A stretch of DNA of 64,000 nucleotides from Glycine soja (Eukaryota > Streptophyta > Magnoliopsida > Fabales > Fabaceae), in the NCBI RefSeq assembly GCF_004193775.1, contig NC_041008.1:10497731-10561730 (forward strand). The letters run 5' to 3'. The position numbers and the translations under genes were made by a program. Shown here one piece after another: positions 33,132-44,200 of this stretch; the stretch's first letter is position 1, and every line of letters begins with the position of its first letter. The notes beneath the pieces were generated by a model that ran no database searches, was not told the origin of the DNA, and was given only the letters and a program-made list of their open reading frames with translations.

Positions 33132-34420
33132 TCATGGCAAAAGACCGTCCACAGAGGATGACGCTAGAAGATTACTCTAGCTCTGCTACACCTCAGTACT
33201 TCACCAACATAGCCAGACTGAACATGTAAGCGGCCAACATCACATATCCACATTCCCTTATCTAGCTAATCCAAGGGAATTTATTCCATGGCCTACCAAG
33301 TGAAGATCCGTACACACACCTTGCCACATACATCGAGATCTGCAACACAGTGAAGATAGAGGGAGTTCCAGAAGACGCCATCCGCCTCAACCTCTTCTCT
33401 TTCTCCTTGGTCGGTGAAGCAAAGAGATGGCTTCACTCATTCAAAGGGAACAAGATCGCCTCAACCTCATCCTTCCACCAACACCCTGACGAATCGTTGA
33501 GTGAAGCACTTGACCACTTCCATGGGTTACTCTGGAAGACTCCTACACATGGGTTCAGTGAACCAGTTCAGCTTAACATCTTCATTGATGACTTGCGACC
33601 CCATTTCAAGCAGCTCCTCAATGCCTCCACCAGTGGGAAGATTAAATTAAAGACTCTAGAAGAAGCCATGGAGCTAATAAAGAATATGGCAGTCAGTGAT
33701 CATGCCATCCTCCGTGATTGAGCCTACATACCCACAAAGAAAAGCCTTCTTGAGCTTACTTCTCAAGAGGCTATGTTGGCTCAAAATAAGCTTCTGGCCA
33801 TGACTTTAGAGACCCTCACAACAACTCTAAGTAATCTCCTTCAGCAATTGCATGTAGTGCAACCTCCACCATCTTCAGTCATGTACATTTGGGGATGCAA
33901 CATCTATGGTGGTGCTCATAAGTCAGGCTCATGCATGGTTCAAGACGACACAACCAACGATGTCAACTACATGGAAAGTTAGAATTGTCAAGGATTCCAT
34001 CAAGGAAGACCACCAAGATTCTATCAGAAAGGAAATTCTTCTCAGGGCTAAGGTTGGAGATCCCATCCAGGGAATAACTTCAACCAAGGAGGTCCATCCC
34101 ATCAGCCTCCTAACCAAGAGCCCAACCTATATGAGAAAACCACCAAGTTAGAAGAAATCTTGGCGCAGTTCATGCAAGTTACCATGTCACACCAAAAGAG
34201 CACTGAGTAAGCAATCAAGAATCTGCAGGTACAGGTGGGCCAATTAGCTAAGCAAATGGCTGAAAGACCCACTGAGACCTTTGGGGCCAACACTAAGAAG
34301 AATCCCAAAGAGGAATGCAAGGCAGTCGTCACCCGAAGACAGAAGAAGGAGGACGCTAAAGCTGACAGAGTATTGCAGGATGCGAGCAAAGAGGAAGGAA
34401 AGGATATAAAGAGGGAATAA
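33132..34420 (+). pseudogene. Athila-like Ty3 gag remnant
   Basis: Frame fragments read in order: EDPYTHLATYIEICNTVK, NLFSFSLVGEAKRWLHSFK (33370-33450), HPDESLSEALDHFHGLL, NIFIDDLRPHFKQLLNAS and LEEAMELIKNMAVSDHAI (to 33715), the core of an Athila-like capsid domain. A deletion of roughly 30 codons between HSFKGNK and SSFHQHPDE removes a conserved TWE..KFL..YFP-type region. The zinc knuckle near 33890-33935 reads CNIYGGAHKSGSC, so its second Cys is Tyr. The C-terminal VQVGQLAKQMAERP block follows near 34225. Several stops (33228, 33719, 33980, 34208) make it non-functional. Confidence 0.85.
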
Positions 34421-34496
34421 GATGATGAGAAGAAAGAAAAGGATGACAAGGTCTTAATCCCAAGACTAAGAGTCAGTTAGCTCAAGAGGCTAGAAG

Positions 34497-34501
34497 AGAG
34501 A
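34497..34501. repeat. Target-site duplication AGAGA, left
   Basis: AGAGA immediately left of the solo LTR, identical to 37125-37129. Confidence 0.85.
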
Positions 34502-36935
34502 TGTGACAACCTCTATCCCATACATATATGTATTAACAATAAAAGGAATAAAAATTCAAATATTAATTAAAAGTATTTAAAACATATTTAAATACAAGCC
34601 TTTCAAAAGGGTAAAAGGCTCACATTCACATTTCTAACATCATAATAAAACTTGTCCAAATAAATAATAAATTCACTTTGGCCCAAAACAAGGTCATCTA
34701 AAACTTCATACAATTAATATAGAACCTATACCCTAATGTCACATCCTATCAGAGTATTGTGTTCCCATGTCCTCTAGCATTAGATTCTTCATAGTCATCC
34801 ACCTATTCATCTGCTCCCACAAACACAAGGTTCGAGATCATCACAGGATCCAAACACAAATAGCACACTAGGAGTGAGTTATCACATTCCTAACTAATGA
34901 AGAGTAACGAGACAACATGTAGGTGTAAATATCATAAAAACAAAATAAAACTTACTTAAACATAGCTCACATCATTTCACCACTTTGTCACCCAACATCA
35001 CATCATAACACAACGCGTCTCATTCATCTTCACAACATTCACGTACTTAAGGATCAACACACAATATCACCAAGTCAATCAATATCGATCAATACACAAG
35101 CGTTATGCAACATATACACTAAGATTCAATCCTATATGCAATGTGGTACCATGTCAGTGAAAAACCTCGTCGGGCGCCTAGGAGTATATGACAAGACAAA
35201 CCACACACTAGCAAGTCAAGTCACTCTCACTAGGTAATATCATAGGGAGACCAGTCAGGGTCACAGTGTTTTGCGAGAATGCTCCAACCATGTGGGATCG
35301 GTATAGGCTTAAAGGAACACTCAAACTGGGTGACCCCCAAGGCCTACACTCCGAAGAGTCTGTCAGGGCATTTCCCTCTTGATTCAGGTTCAACCCAGAA
35401 AACATTTTAACACACAAACTCTATCTATGAAGTGTACAAAACACACGACTCCTCAATTGTTCTCAAAATAGTTTTAACTCGTCGCCCTTAAAGGGTCTTA
35501 GCACTAACTCGTCGCCCTTAATGAGTCTTAGCATTAACTCGTTGCCCTTAAAGGGACTTATAGTCGTGTGATTGTACAATTCATAGTTCACAACTCAATG
35601 CACACAACATCTCAATCACATACATACACAATTTATCACATACACTCGATCTCAATCAAAATGGTATAATCTCAATTAACACTCTATCACACCTCATGAA
35701 TCATATACATTTTACCTATGAACTATGCAATACACACAACTACTCAATTGTTTTCAAAATCATTTTAACTCGTCGGGTTCCTACAGTGGATCCCATCACG
35801 ATACTCGTCGCCCTTAAAGGGTCTTACAATAATGTGATTGTACAGTTCATAACTCACAGCTCAATACACACATCTCATTACACATCTATTTCACCATTAA
35901 TCACAGGTTCAAATTATCACATACTCACAATATGAATCACTATTTCATAATCTCAATATAACAATTTATACAAAAAGTTTATCACAACATGGGGAGTAAA
36001 ACCCCTCAAATAATTTCACATAATTATACCAAAATCAATTAATCAAAATCATAGATATATAAAAAATAAATAAAAACACCAAGATCACTCTATTTTATCA
36101 ACCAATTTGCATCAGGATATCAATAATGTATTTATAATAATAAAGGAAAAATTACAATTTAATAAACATCCCAAAATAAACCCAATTTAATTTTCTAAGG
36201 ATCCCTACACATATTCATTATAACCCCAATTGCGATAAACTCATCCCTTACCTTTAAGCGGACTCACGTATGTTTCGGCAGCGATAACGGCATCTCTAGC
36301 AATTTCTTGAGATTCCTCAAGTTTCTCGTTTGATTGCTCTGATAGGGTTCCCAAACGTTAGAGAGAACGAGAAGGGATTGAAGCCTCCATTTGTACTGTC
36401 TTCATGCGATTCCAATATCTCCCTCCACGAATATTATCTCTCAAATCCCAACGGCGAGTGTGTTCAAAATTGAATCATGAACAACATATCAAAATTTCAT
36501 GACAATCCAACGGTTAACGAATCCGAAATCATATTTTTACCAAGACAACTCTGGGTTTCTACGGAAAAAGAAAAGTTAAAATGCGAATGGTATTTCTCTC
36601 AACTCTGGCATTTTATCATAATTTAGAACGGTGAAAAGGTGAGAAATTGAGTTTCGAACCTGGTGCTTAAATTTCAGGACGATCCAACAATGAATAAGTC
36701 TGCGATCATCGTTTTTCTAAGGCAGGTTTGGTGGTCTCCGGGAAAAAGAGAAGATTTTGGGAAAGAGAAGAGAGAAAGAAAATGAGGGGAAGAGGAGGCA
36801 TCGTCGGTCTGAAAACTGACTTAACATATCGCTATTTATATCTAGGGTACTCACAACTTATTATTTACTCTATTTATTTATTTTTATTATTTTATATAAA
36901 GGAACTCTATTTTATTTCCTATTAAATGAATAAAT

Positions 36936-36986
<51 letters not shown>

Positions 36987-37124
36987 CAAAATATTATTTT
37001 ATTACAACTATTTTTTCTTTATTTATTTAATTATAAAAAATTCACTATTCTCTAAAATTTTATTTATTTATTTATTTTTACTAAAAAACCTTTTTAATTC
37101 ATTTACGAAAAATGGGATGTTACA
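34502..37124. mobile_element. Solo LTR (2.6 kb) nested in the Athila-like element
   Basis: The element starts TGTGACAACC and ends GGGATGTTACA (TG...CA ends, short imperfect inverted repeat) and is bounded by a perfect 5-bp duplication, AGAGA. It interrupts the coding order of the host element exactly between gag (left) and protease (right). It shows no gag or pol of its own, and its 3' 2.5 kb matches 27234-29792, so a solo LTR left by unequal recombination is the best reading. Internal features include several CGTCGCCCTTAAAGGGTCTTA motifs near 35480-35560 and 35805, and an (AT)n run at 36939-36984. TGTRACATCC-type ends and long LTRs are common in plant chromovirus-type Ty3 elements; the family is not assigned. 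Confidence 0.88.
36939..36984. repeat. (AT)n microsatellite within the solo LTR
   Basis: About 23 AT dinucleotides. The corresponding place in the other LTR copy (near 29640) has only a short A/T-rich stretch, so the expansion happened after the copies separated. Confidence 0.9.
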
Positions 37125-37129
37125 AGAGA
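37125..37129. repeat. Target-site duplication AGAGA, right
   Basis: AGAGA immediately right of the solo LTR, identical to 34497-34501. Confidence 0.85.
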
Positions 37130-38700
37130 CACCACTAGCATCACCAAAGAAAGCCCCGTACCCTTTGGTGCCATCGGAGAAGGATAAGGAGCGCTACTTC
37201 AAGAGGTTCCTTGACATATTCCAGAAGTTGGAGACTACTATCCCTTTTGGAGAGGCCTTACAATAGATGTCATTGTACACAAAGTTGCTAAAGGACCTCT
37301 TCACAAAAAAAAAAAAAAAAAGTACATCAACAGCGAAACCATAGTGGTAGGAGACAATTGCAGTGCAGTAATCTAGAAGCTGCCACCCAAGTTCAAAGAT
37401 CCAGGAAGCGTGACCATCCTATGTTCTATTGGGAATGTATCAGTAGGTAAGACTCTTATTGACTTAGGAGCAAGCATCAACCAGATGCCCCTTTCCATGT
37501 GTAGGAGAATAAGGAACTTGAAGATTGACCCTACGAGGATGACGCTCTAGCTGGCAGACCGCTCCTTCACAAGACCATATGGGTAGTTGAAGACGTCCTG
37601 GTCAAAGTCTGCCACTTCACTTTTCCGATGGACTTTGTGATCATGGACATTGAAGAAGATGAGGAGATACCCTTGATCCTGGGGCAACCATTCATGCTAG
37701 CTGCAAAATGTGTAGTGGACATCGGGAATGGAAACTTAGAGCTGAGCGTGGATGATCAGAAGGTAACCTTCAACCTATTTGAAGCAATTAAGCATCCCAA
37801 CAATAACAAGTCATGCTTCAAGGTGGAGGTAATTGAGCAAGAGGCGGACTACGCTATGCAACACCTGGTGACTTACTCAGCATTGGAAAAGGCTTTGAAA
37901 AATGCAGTTGATTTCCTGACCGATGAGGAGGAGAAAGAGATGGAAGCCTGTTTGGAGGACTTGGAGCGATTGAAGGAGATTTATGCAGGGGAAAATGCTC
38001 TTGAAGATCTGAAGAAGGACAACCCTTTAGAAAAGTCACAGATGGAGTTGAAGACCCTACCTACGCAACTGAAGTATGCTTTTCTAGAAGAGGATGAGAT
38101 CAAAACAGTTGTGGTCAGCAGTGACCTATCATCAGAAGAGGAAGCATAGTTGATGGAAGTTTTCAAAAAACACAAGTAAGTTATTGGGTGACACATCTCA
38201 GATCTCAAGGGAATCAGCCCAGCCTATTGCATGCACAGGATCATGATGGAGGAGGAGTACAGACCAATGAGACAACTGTAGAGGAGACTTAATCCATCCA
38301 TGAAAGAAGAAGTGAGGAAGGAAGTCCTCAAGTTACTTGAGGCTGGACTCATGTACCCTATTTCTGATAGTGCTTAGGTAAGTCCAGTCCAAGTGGTACC
38401 CAAGAAAGGAGGTATGACAATGGTTCGAAATGAAAAGAATGATCTTATTCCCACTCGGACTGTCACGGGATGGAGGATGTGCATCAACTACCGAAAGCTC
38501 AATGAAGTCACAAGGAAAGACCATTTTCCTTTGCCTTTCATGGATCAAATGTTGAAGTAGCTAGCGGGACAATCTTTCTACTGCTTCTTGGATGGGTACT
38601 CAGGGTATAATCAGATCGCAATGGATCCCAAGGACCAAGAGAAGATGACTTTTACATGCCCTTTTGGTGTCTTTGCCTACAAAAGAAGTAGGAAGCAGAA
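37130..38700 (+). pseudogene. Athila-like Ty3 protease and truncated reverse transcriptase
   Basis: After the solo LTR the host element resumes with FLDIFQKLETTIPFGEAL (37200-37265). The aspartic protease follows near 37385-37560 (KFKDPGSVTILCSIG, then LIDLGASINQMPLSM with the DLGAS-type active site), and FVIMDIEEDEEIPLILGQPF starts at 37634. The RT begins near 38255 (EEEYRPMRQ, KEVLKLLEAGLMYPIS) and reaches GWRMCINYRKLNEVTRKDHFPLPFMDQM and FYCFLDGYSGYNQIAMDPKD, then CPFGVFAY at 38658-38681. Homology stops there: the YMDD-bearing palm, RNase H and integrase are absent. Stops at 37266, 37550, 38147, 38280 and elsewhere confirm it is dead. Order and motifs match Athila-type elements. Confidence 0.88.
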
Positions 38701-38888
38701 GGAAAAGACACACCGAGTCTCAGAGCTCTCTATTGAAGATATCCAAAGCCTGAGTCTCTCCCTTAGGGGGAACCTTTGTTCTTAGGCATTCCTCCCTTTC
38801 TTTCTTCTAGTCATCTAACCCCTTCTTCCATCCACATTAGCCTCTGAAGTGTAAAGTCTCTCATGGATATGAGAGACTAAACCCCCAT

Positions 38889-39556
38889 TGTTGGGAGCCC
38901 AGCAGGCCAAACTCTTGTAATATAACTCTGTCTATTATCTATTTAATGCAATTATGTTTCTATTATTTTTCTGTGCTTTTCTATTATTATGGTCTAATCA
39001 TTCATGTAATGTTTAGAGGATAATGCATTGAAAAATGATTATTTTCTAAAGAACTGGATAAGAGTATCTAAATAAATTCATTGCTAGAAATAGATTGATA
39101 TTTGTTTTACCCAATTTTTGCATCTCTTATTTTAATGCGATTTATTATTTTTATCTTTACAAAGAAATTTGGGAAAAAAGAATAAATAAATTAGGCTCTT
39201 TGTGCGGGAAACCAAGGATAAAATGTTTTAGTACATGTGGGTGGAAACAATGATTTCATTAGATAGAGAAAATCATTAATATTGCATTACAAGTAGTGTT
39301 GACATGTTAGATCCCAATATTATCACATTCATCATTCTGCATTTTTATCATTGTTTATTTTCTTGTTATCTCTTTCTTTTTCCTTTACGCCAACTTTCAC
39401 ACTTACAATTCCCTATTTTTTCTTTCTCTTCTAATTGCTTAATAATTGAGTTTGCATCACTTAAGTACAACCAAAGTCCCTGTGGATTCGACACTTGGAC
39501 TTCCATTTTGATTTTACTACTTGTGACAAATTGATACACTTGACAACGAGTTAACA
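38889..39556 (+). repeat. 3' LTR of the Athila-like element
   Basis: Starts TGTTGGGAGCCCAGC after a purine/C-rich boundary and ends GAGTTAACA, giving TG...CA termini with TGTT/AACA inverted ends. Its last about 490 bases match 32303-32800. The left boundary is inferred from the TG end, because the 5' LTR lacks this part. Confidence 0.75.
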
Positions 39557-41047
39557 AACAACATATAACAACAAATCCAAAACGATTATTGTTTACGTGG
39601 ACACGATGAAACTTGAGGAAAGGAGCGAGGTGGTCCTTTTGGGCACATGCCATTTTGGTGAGTTCTTCAACGACTTTCTTCTTGACAAATACATAAAAGA
39701 TGGAACAAAGTTGTTAGAGTACAAGTGTGAGGTAAAGTCTCACATCGAGTATAAATGAAAAGGTTGAACTCCATATAAATGAAAAAAAAAGACTCATAAA
39801 CCTGAACATTAAAATTTTGTTTAGATTTTTTTATCTTTCGAAAATGAATTTATCAACACTTTACAAAAATACCTATTTACCATATTTAATTACTAGTTGA
39901 AGGGATTAGACTTTCACTCTTCTCGGAGGATATCCAGAATTTTTTTTAAAAAAATTGACCATTTTATTTAAACCCCTCGTTATTTTTATTTGCATTGATT
40001 ACAACAAATACATATGGACTGCATTAAATCCAATTCAAAAGAATAAAAATACAGATTGACAAACATTGTCAGGCTTGTCTTACTACTGCTATTATTATAA
40101 TTATAGTAATTAATTATTACTGTATTATTATTAGAGAGATTAACGAGCGTGTTAATCAACAAATATTTATAAGAGATGTGAAAAAAACATTTATATGATT
40201 ATTCTAGTTTAGTTTAATTAATGGTTTTCAGTTTAAATCATCCGTAAATATTTATATTAAATATTTGTAGCAAGAAATTTATTGTGTTTAATAATTCTTT
40301 TAATTTAATTAAAATTGTCTTTTGTAAAAGATACATTATGATTTTAATTAATAAATCGTTGTTCAGTAAAAAAAAAACATTGATTCTACTAGAATAAATC
40401 TTTTAAGTCTCATGAAAAAAAAAGTAATTAAAAAAATATGTCTTATTAACAGTGGTTGGTTTTGTTTTGAGATGAAAATTAATTATTAATGAAATTAATA
40501 AACAGTAATAGTGCTATGTACCATATGACATGATTACAAAAAAGATACTTTAATTTCTAAAATAAAATAAATAAAATTTATTATTAATGATAATTATGCT
40601 GGGTTCGATCGAGATATACACGTGATTTTGTAATTAGGTATTTACTTTTTGCATTTTCACTAAATTATAAATATTAGAAATAATTATGGTTGAGGTCGAA
40701 TGTGACCATTACGAGGAACAAAATTATTGTCAAAATATTAAACTCAGTTGTATATTAAAATTCCAATCTTGACTTAAAGATGAAACAACTCTACCCATGT
40801 TGATTCACGGCGCTTGGCGATTACTATAAATATATATTTTTTTTTTATAAAAAAAACTTAGTTAACAATTAAATAAAAGAGGCATGGCATGGCTAATTAG
40901 TAATTACGGTGAAAGGCGAGGGCATTTGGAGAATCCGAAATTGGGATTTGGATAAAGAAAGATCGTTTTTCTTTATTTAATTTTAATTTTCCGTGTTGGA
41001 AGAAGCCAACTATCAACTCCCTCGCTTTCCTTCTCTTGTGTTGTGTG
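39557..41047. other. AT-rich spacer and promoter region of the dihydroxyacetone kinase gene
   Basis: No gene recognised. Strongly A/T-rich from 39780 to 40900 with short A and T runs; composition becomes more balanced after about 40910. Confidence 0.5.
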
Positions 41048-41056
41048 TATATAAAG
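41048..41056 (+). promoter_or_regulatory. TATA box of the dihydroxyacetone kinase gene
   Basis: TATATAAAG, about 190 bases before the start codon. It is followed by CCACACTCACACCACCACC, a CAACAA-rich stretch and a TCTCTCTCTC pyrimidine patch (41138-41155), a typical plant leader composition. Confidence 0.6.
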
Positions 41057-41237
41057 AGCCACACTCACACCACCACCAAACCAACAAGGCTACAGCAACG
41101 ACAACAACAACAACAACAACTTCTCTTCTTCCCTCTCAGACTCTCTCTCTCCTTACCACTGTTTCATGCAAAACCATTTCTAGGGTTTTCGGTTTTCTCG
41201 CCATTCTTCAATTCTCGCACTCCGACACCGCTTCGCC

Positions 41238-44200
41238 ATGGCATTTCCGAACAAGAAGCTCATCGACGACCCCAATGGTGCGTGCGCCTCTCGTTTCCCT
41301 CTCCTCTCACTCTCTCCCCCTTCGCTCCGTTCAATTCCTCGCTCTCTGTCAAATTCCCCAGCAATCCTCGCCTTCTTTGACTTTTGCCATCGACAATTGC
41401 TGCGTTCTGAATGCTTTCGCCGCAGTTCCGTGCGGAATCGCCTTCTGGATTATTTTTTTAACTGTTTGTGCTCTGTGCATTTTGTTGACTTTTTTTTTTT
41501 CGTTTTATAAAATCTGTTTGAAACTTAAATGTTTTAGCATTAGGCTTTGATTGAATTTGCACTGTGCTTTAAATGACGGAAATCGCTGCTACTGGTCGTA
41601 ATATTCGACGTGAAATGTTGTAGAATTGATTGTGATGATTTCCTGTTAATCTAGCTGTTTTAGTTCGAAGATTGTGATTCAATGTGAGAGTTAGATTCCG
41701 ATTTAGATTTTTTATTCTGTTTGTATTCCCCTTAGTAGCACTGCAGTTCTTTATTATTCTTTTTCTTAAGAGATTTTGCAATAATTAGATAATTTATATA
41801 TAAATGTATTTAAACATTTATTATTTATTTATATATGTATGTATATATGTATATAATTGTCTTGAAAGTTGAATAATTGCTTTTGTTTTTAAATTTGATT
41901 GCAGATGTTGTGACTGAATTCATTGAAGGTCTTGTGGAGACATATTCCGGACTACAGTATTTAGATGGCTTTCCTCTGGTGATTACAAAAACACTTACAG
42001 AAACATGCATAACTTGTGTAGTATTAGTGAGAGTTGCTGAAAGCAGTTTCTTTTTCTGTTGTTTTTCGCTTGAATGTAGGTGAAGGTTGTCTTACGTGCA
42101 GATGTTTCAGCTGCAACATATGATAAAGTTGCAATCGTATCAGGTATGACCATGCATTGGATACTTTATATTGCTTAACAGTTCATTTTTTCAGGAGTTG
42201 TGCCATTGGGATTCTGTTCAGAGTGTGTAAGAATTGTCATGCCAATTAAGAAAAAAAATTGAAAATAAAGTTCTAAGAGGAAGGAATAGGATATAGAAAA
42301 TGGTTTGTGGAAATATGATATTTCACCCTATGAAACATGTATAAAATGAAACTTCTTAGGATGATTTTGCATCTTTATTTGTTCAATTTAATTGTGTTCA
42401 TAGGTTTTATTGAGGAAATTGTGTACATCCATATGTTATGTTACAGGGGGAGGAAGTGGCCATGAGCCTGCCCATGCTGGATTTGTCGGAGAAGGAATGC
42501 TTACAGCAGCAATATGTGGAGATATATTTTCTTCTCCACCTGTTGACTCAATTCTAGCTGTATGTTTATTATTATTAGAATTTATATTCATATTACCTTT
42601 TCATTTATAAGCACAACATTCTCTTTTCTTCTTCTGATGCCACCTATTGATTTGGAAATTTAGGGGATACGAGCTGTAACTGGTCCTAAGGGATGTCTTT
42701 TGATTGTAAAGGTATTTTTTTTTCTTTCTTTAGCATTTTGTCATCCTAAGGATGGCTTTTTGCATTGGTCTTTCATATAAGTATGCATATTAGATGTCCT
42801 ACACATGGAAAGTGTTATCTGTGGTGGTTAAGATCATAAACAGTGAAAAGATTCATAAGTAAGCTTCTTTTTTATTATAATTATAATAGTATTATAATAT
42901 TGTGTGCCAAAAAAATTTAAAAAACTCGTCATCTTGTTAAATGAACTTGACGCTGTGAATAACATATAAGAAAGTGTGGCTTTTGCACTAACTTGAAGCT
43001 GTGAATAGCATATAAGAAAGTGTGGCTTTTGCACTAGTATGGTCAGTTCATGATGAGTCATTAGGATTTGCTTTTGTTTCTGGATTCATAGTGTTCGAAT
43101 TTGGGTGTTGATAGAACTATACTGGTGATCGTTTGAACTTTGGCTTGGCTGCTGAGATAGCAAAATCTGAAGGTTATAAAGTTGAGGTATGTCTAGCTGG
43201 CTAGAGTTTTCTCATTGTACTCTAAATAATTAAATATTTAATATGTAGGTAAAGTATGACATGTACTTTGCCTATTCAGACTGTTATTGTTGGGGATGAT
43301 TGTGCACTACCTCCACCTCGAGGGATTGCGGGAAGAAGAGGTTTGGCAGGGACTATTCTGGTTCACAAGGTACATTCATGAAGTCACTTCTTTCCTTTGT
43401 TACCAATGCATATAAAAATGCTCTAACCATACATTTTCATTAAAACATATGAAGGGACTATGCGGGGTATTAATGTAATTTCTTTTCTTGACATCAGCAT
43501 TATTAATTGTAAATATAACTGTAACTAAATATTATGTATTTTAGTATAGTTGTTAGTTATGTATTTCCACACGTTTAAGGATATTTTTGTTTTGTCTGAG
43601 CCAGGTTGCAGGAGCTGCTGCTGCTGGTGGTCTTTCTCTTGCTGATGTTGCTGCTGAAGCAAAACATGCATCTGAAATAGTGGGAACAATGGGTGTTGCT
43701 TTGACTGTGTGCTCAATTCCTGGTCAAGTTGCATCAGATCGTTTGGGGCCAGGAAAGATGGAACTTGGTCTTGGAATTGTAAGTGTTCTTTATTAGTTCA
43801 ATCTCCCATTAAGAAAAAATATAAAACTCAATTTTTTTGCAGTATTGCATATCTGTCATTCTGTTTTATAGCATGAAATAAGCTCTTGCATTGTTATTTT
43901 TCTTGTGGTTTTCAGATCACAACATTGGAGATAGTGTGCTTTTCTTTGTTCTTTGTTCTTCTCTTTAAATTATTCTTTCATAAAAACTACTCTATAGTTA
44001 TTTGATATTTTTCTCCCTAATGCTTGTGCTTGAAGTCTGTCTTTACTGCAATCTATTCTCATTCAAATTCCAAATTAAGCTCATTATGTGGTAGCATTTT
44101 ACAGCATGGAGAACCTGGGGCAGCTGTGGCTGATATTCAGCCCGTAAATGTGGTGGTTTCTCATGTTCTACAGCAAATATTGTCCACGGTATGCTGTATG

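Noticed and set aside
34502..37124. CGCCCTTAAAGGGTCTTA repeats as a CRISPR-like array
   Set aside because: Spacing is irregular, there are no unique spacers of constant length, and they lie inside a plant LTR; they are LTR sub-repeats.
40993..41550. 185-codon frame overlapping the DHAK start region
   Set aside because: It runs through the leader and first intron of DHAK in another frame; low-complexity His/Thr/Ser runs come from the CA- and CT-rich leader.
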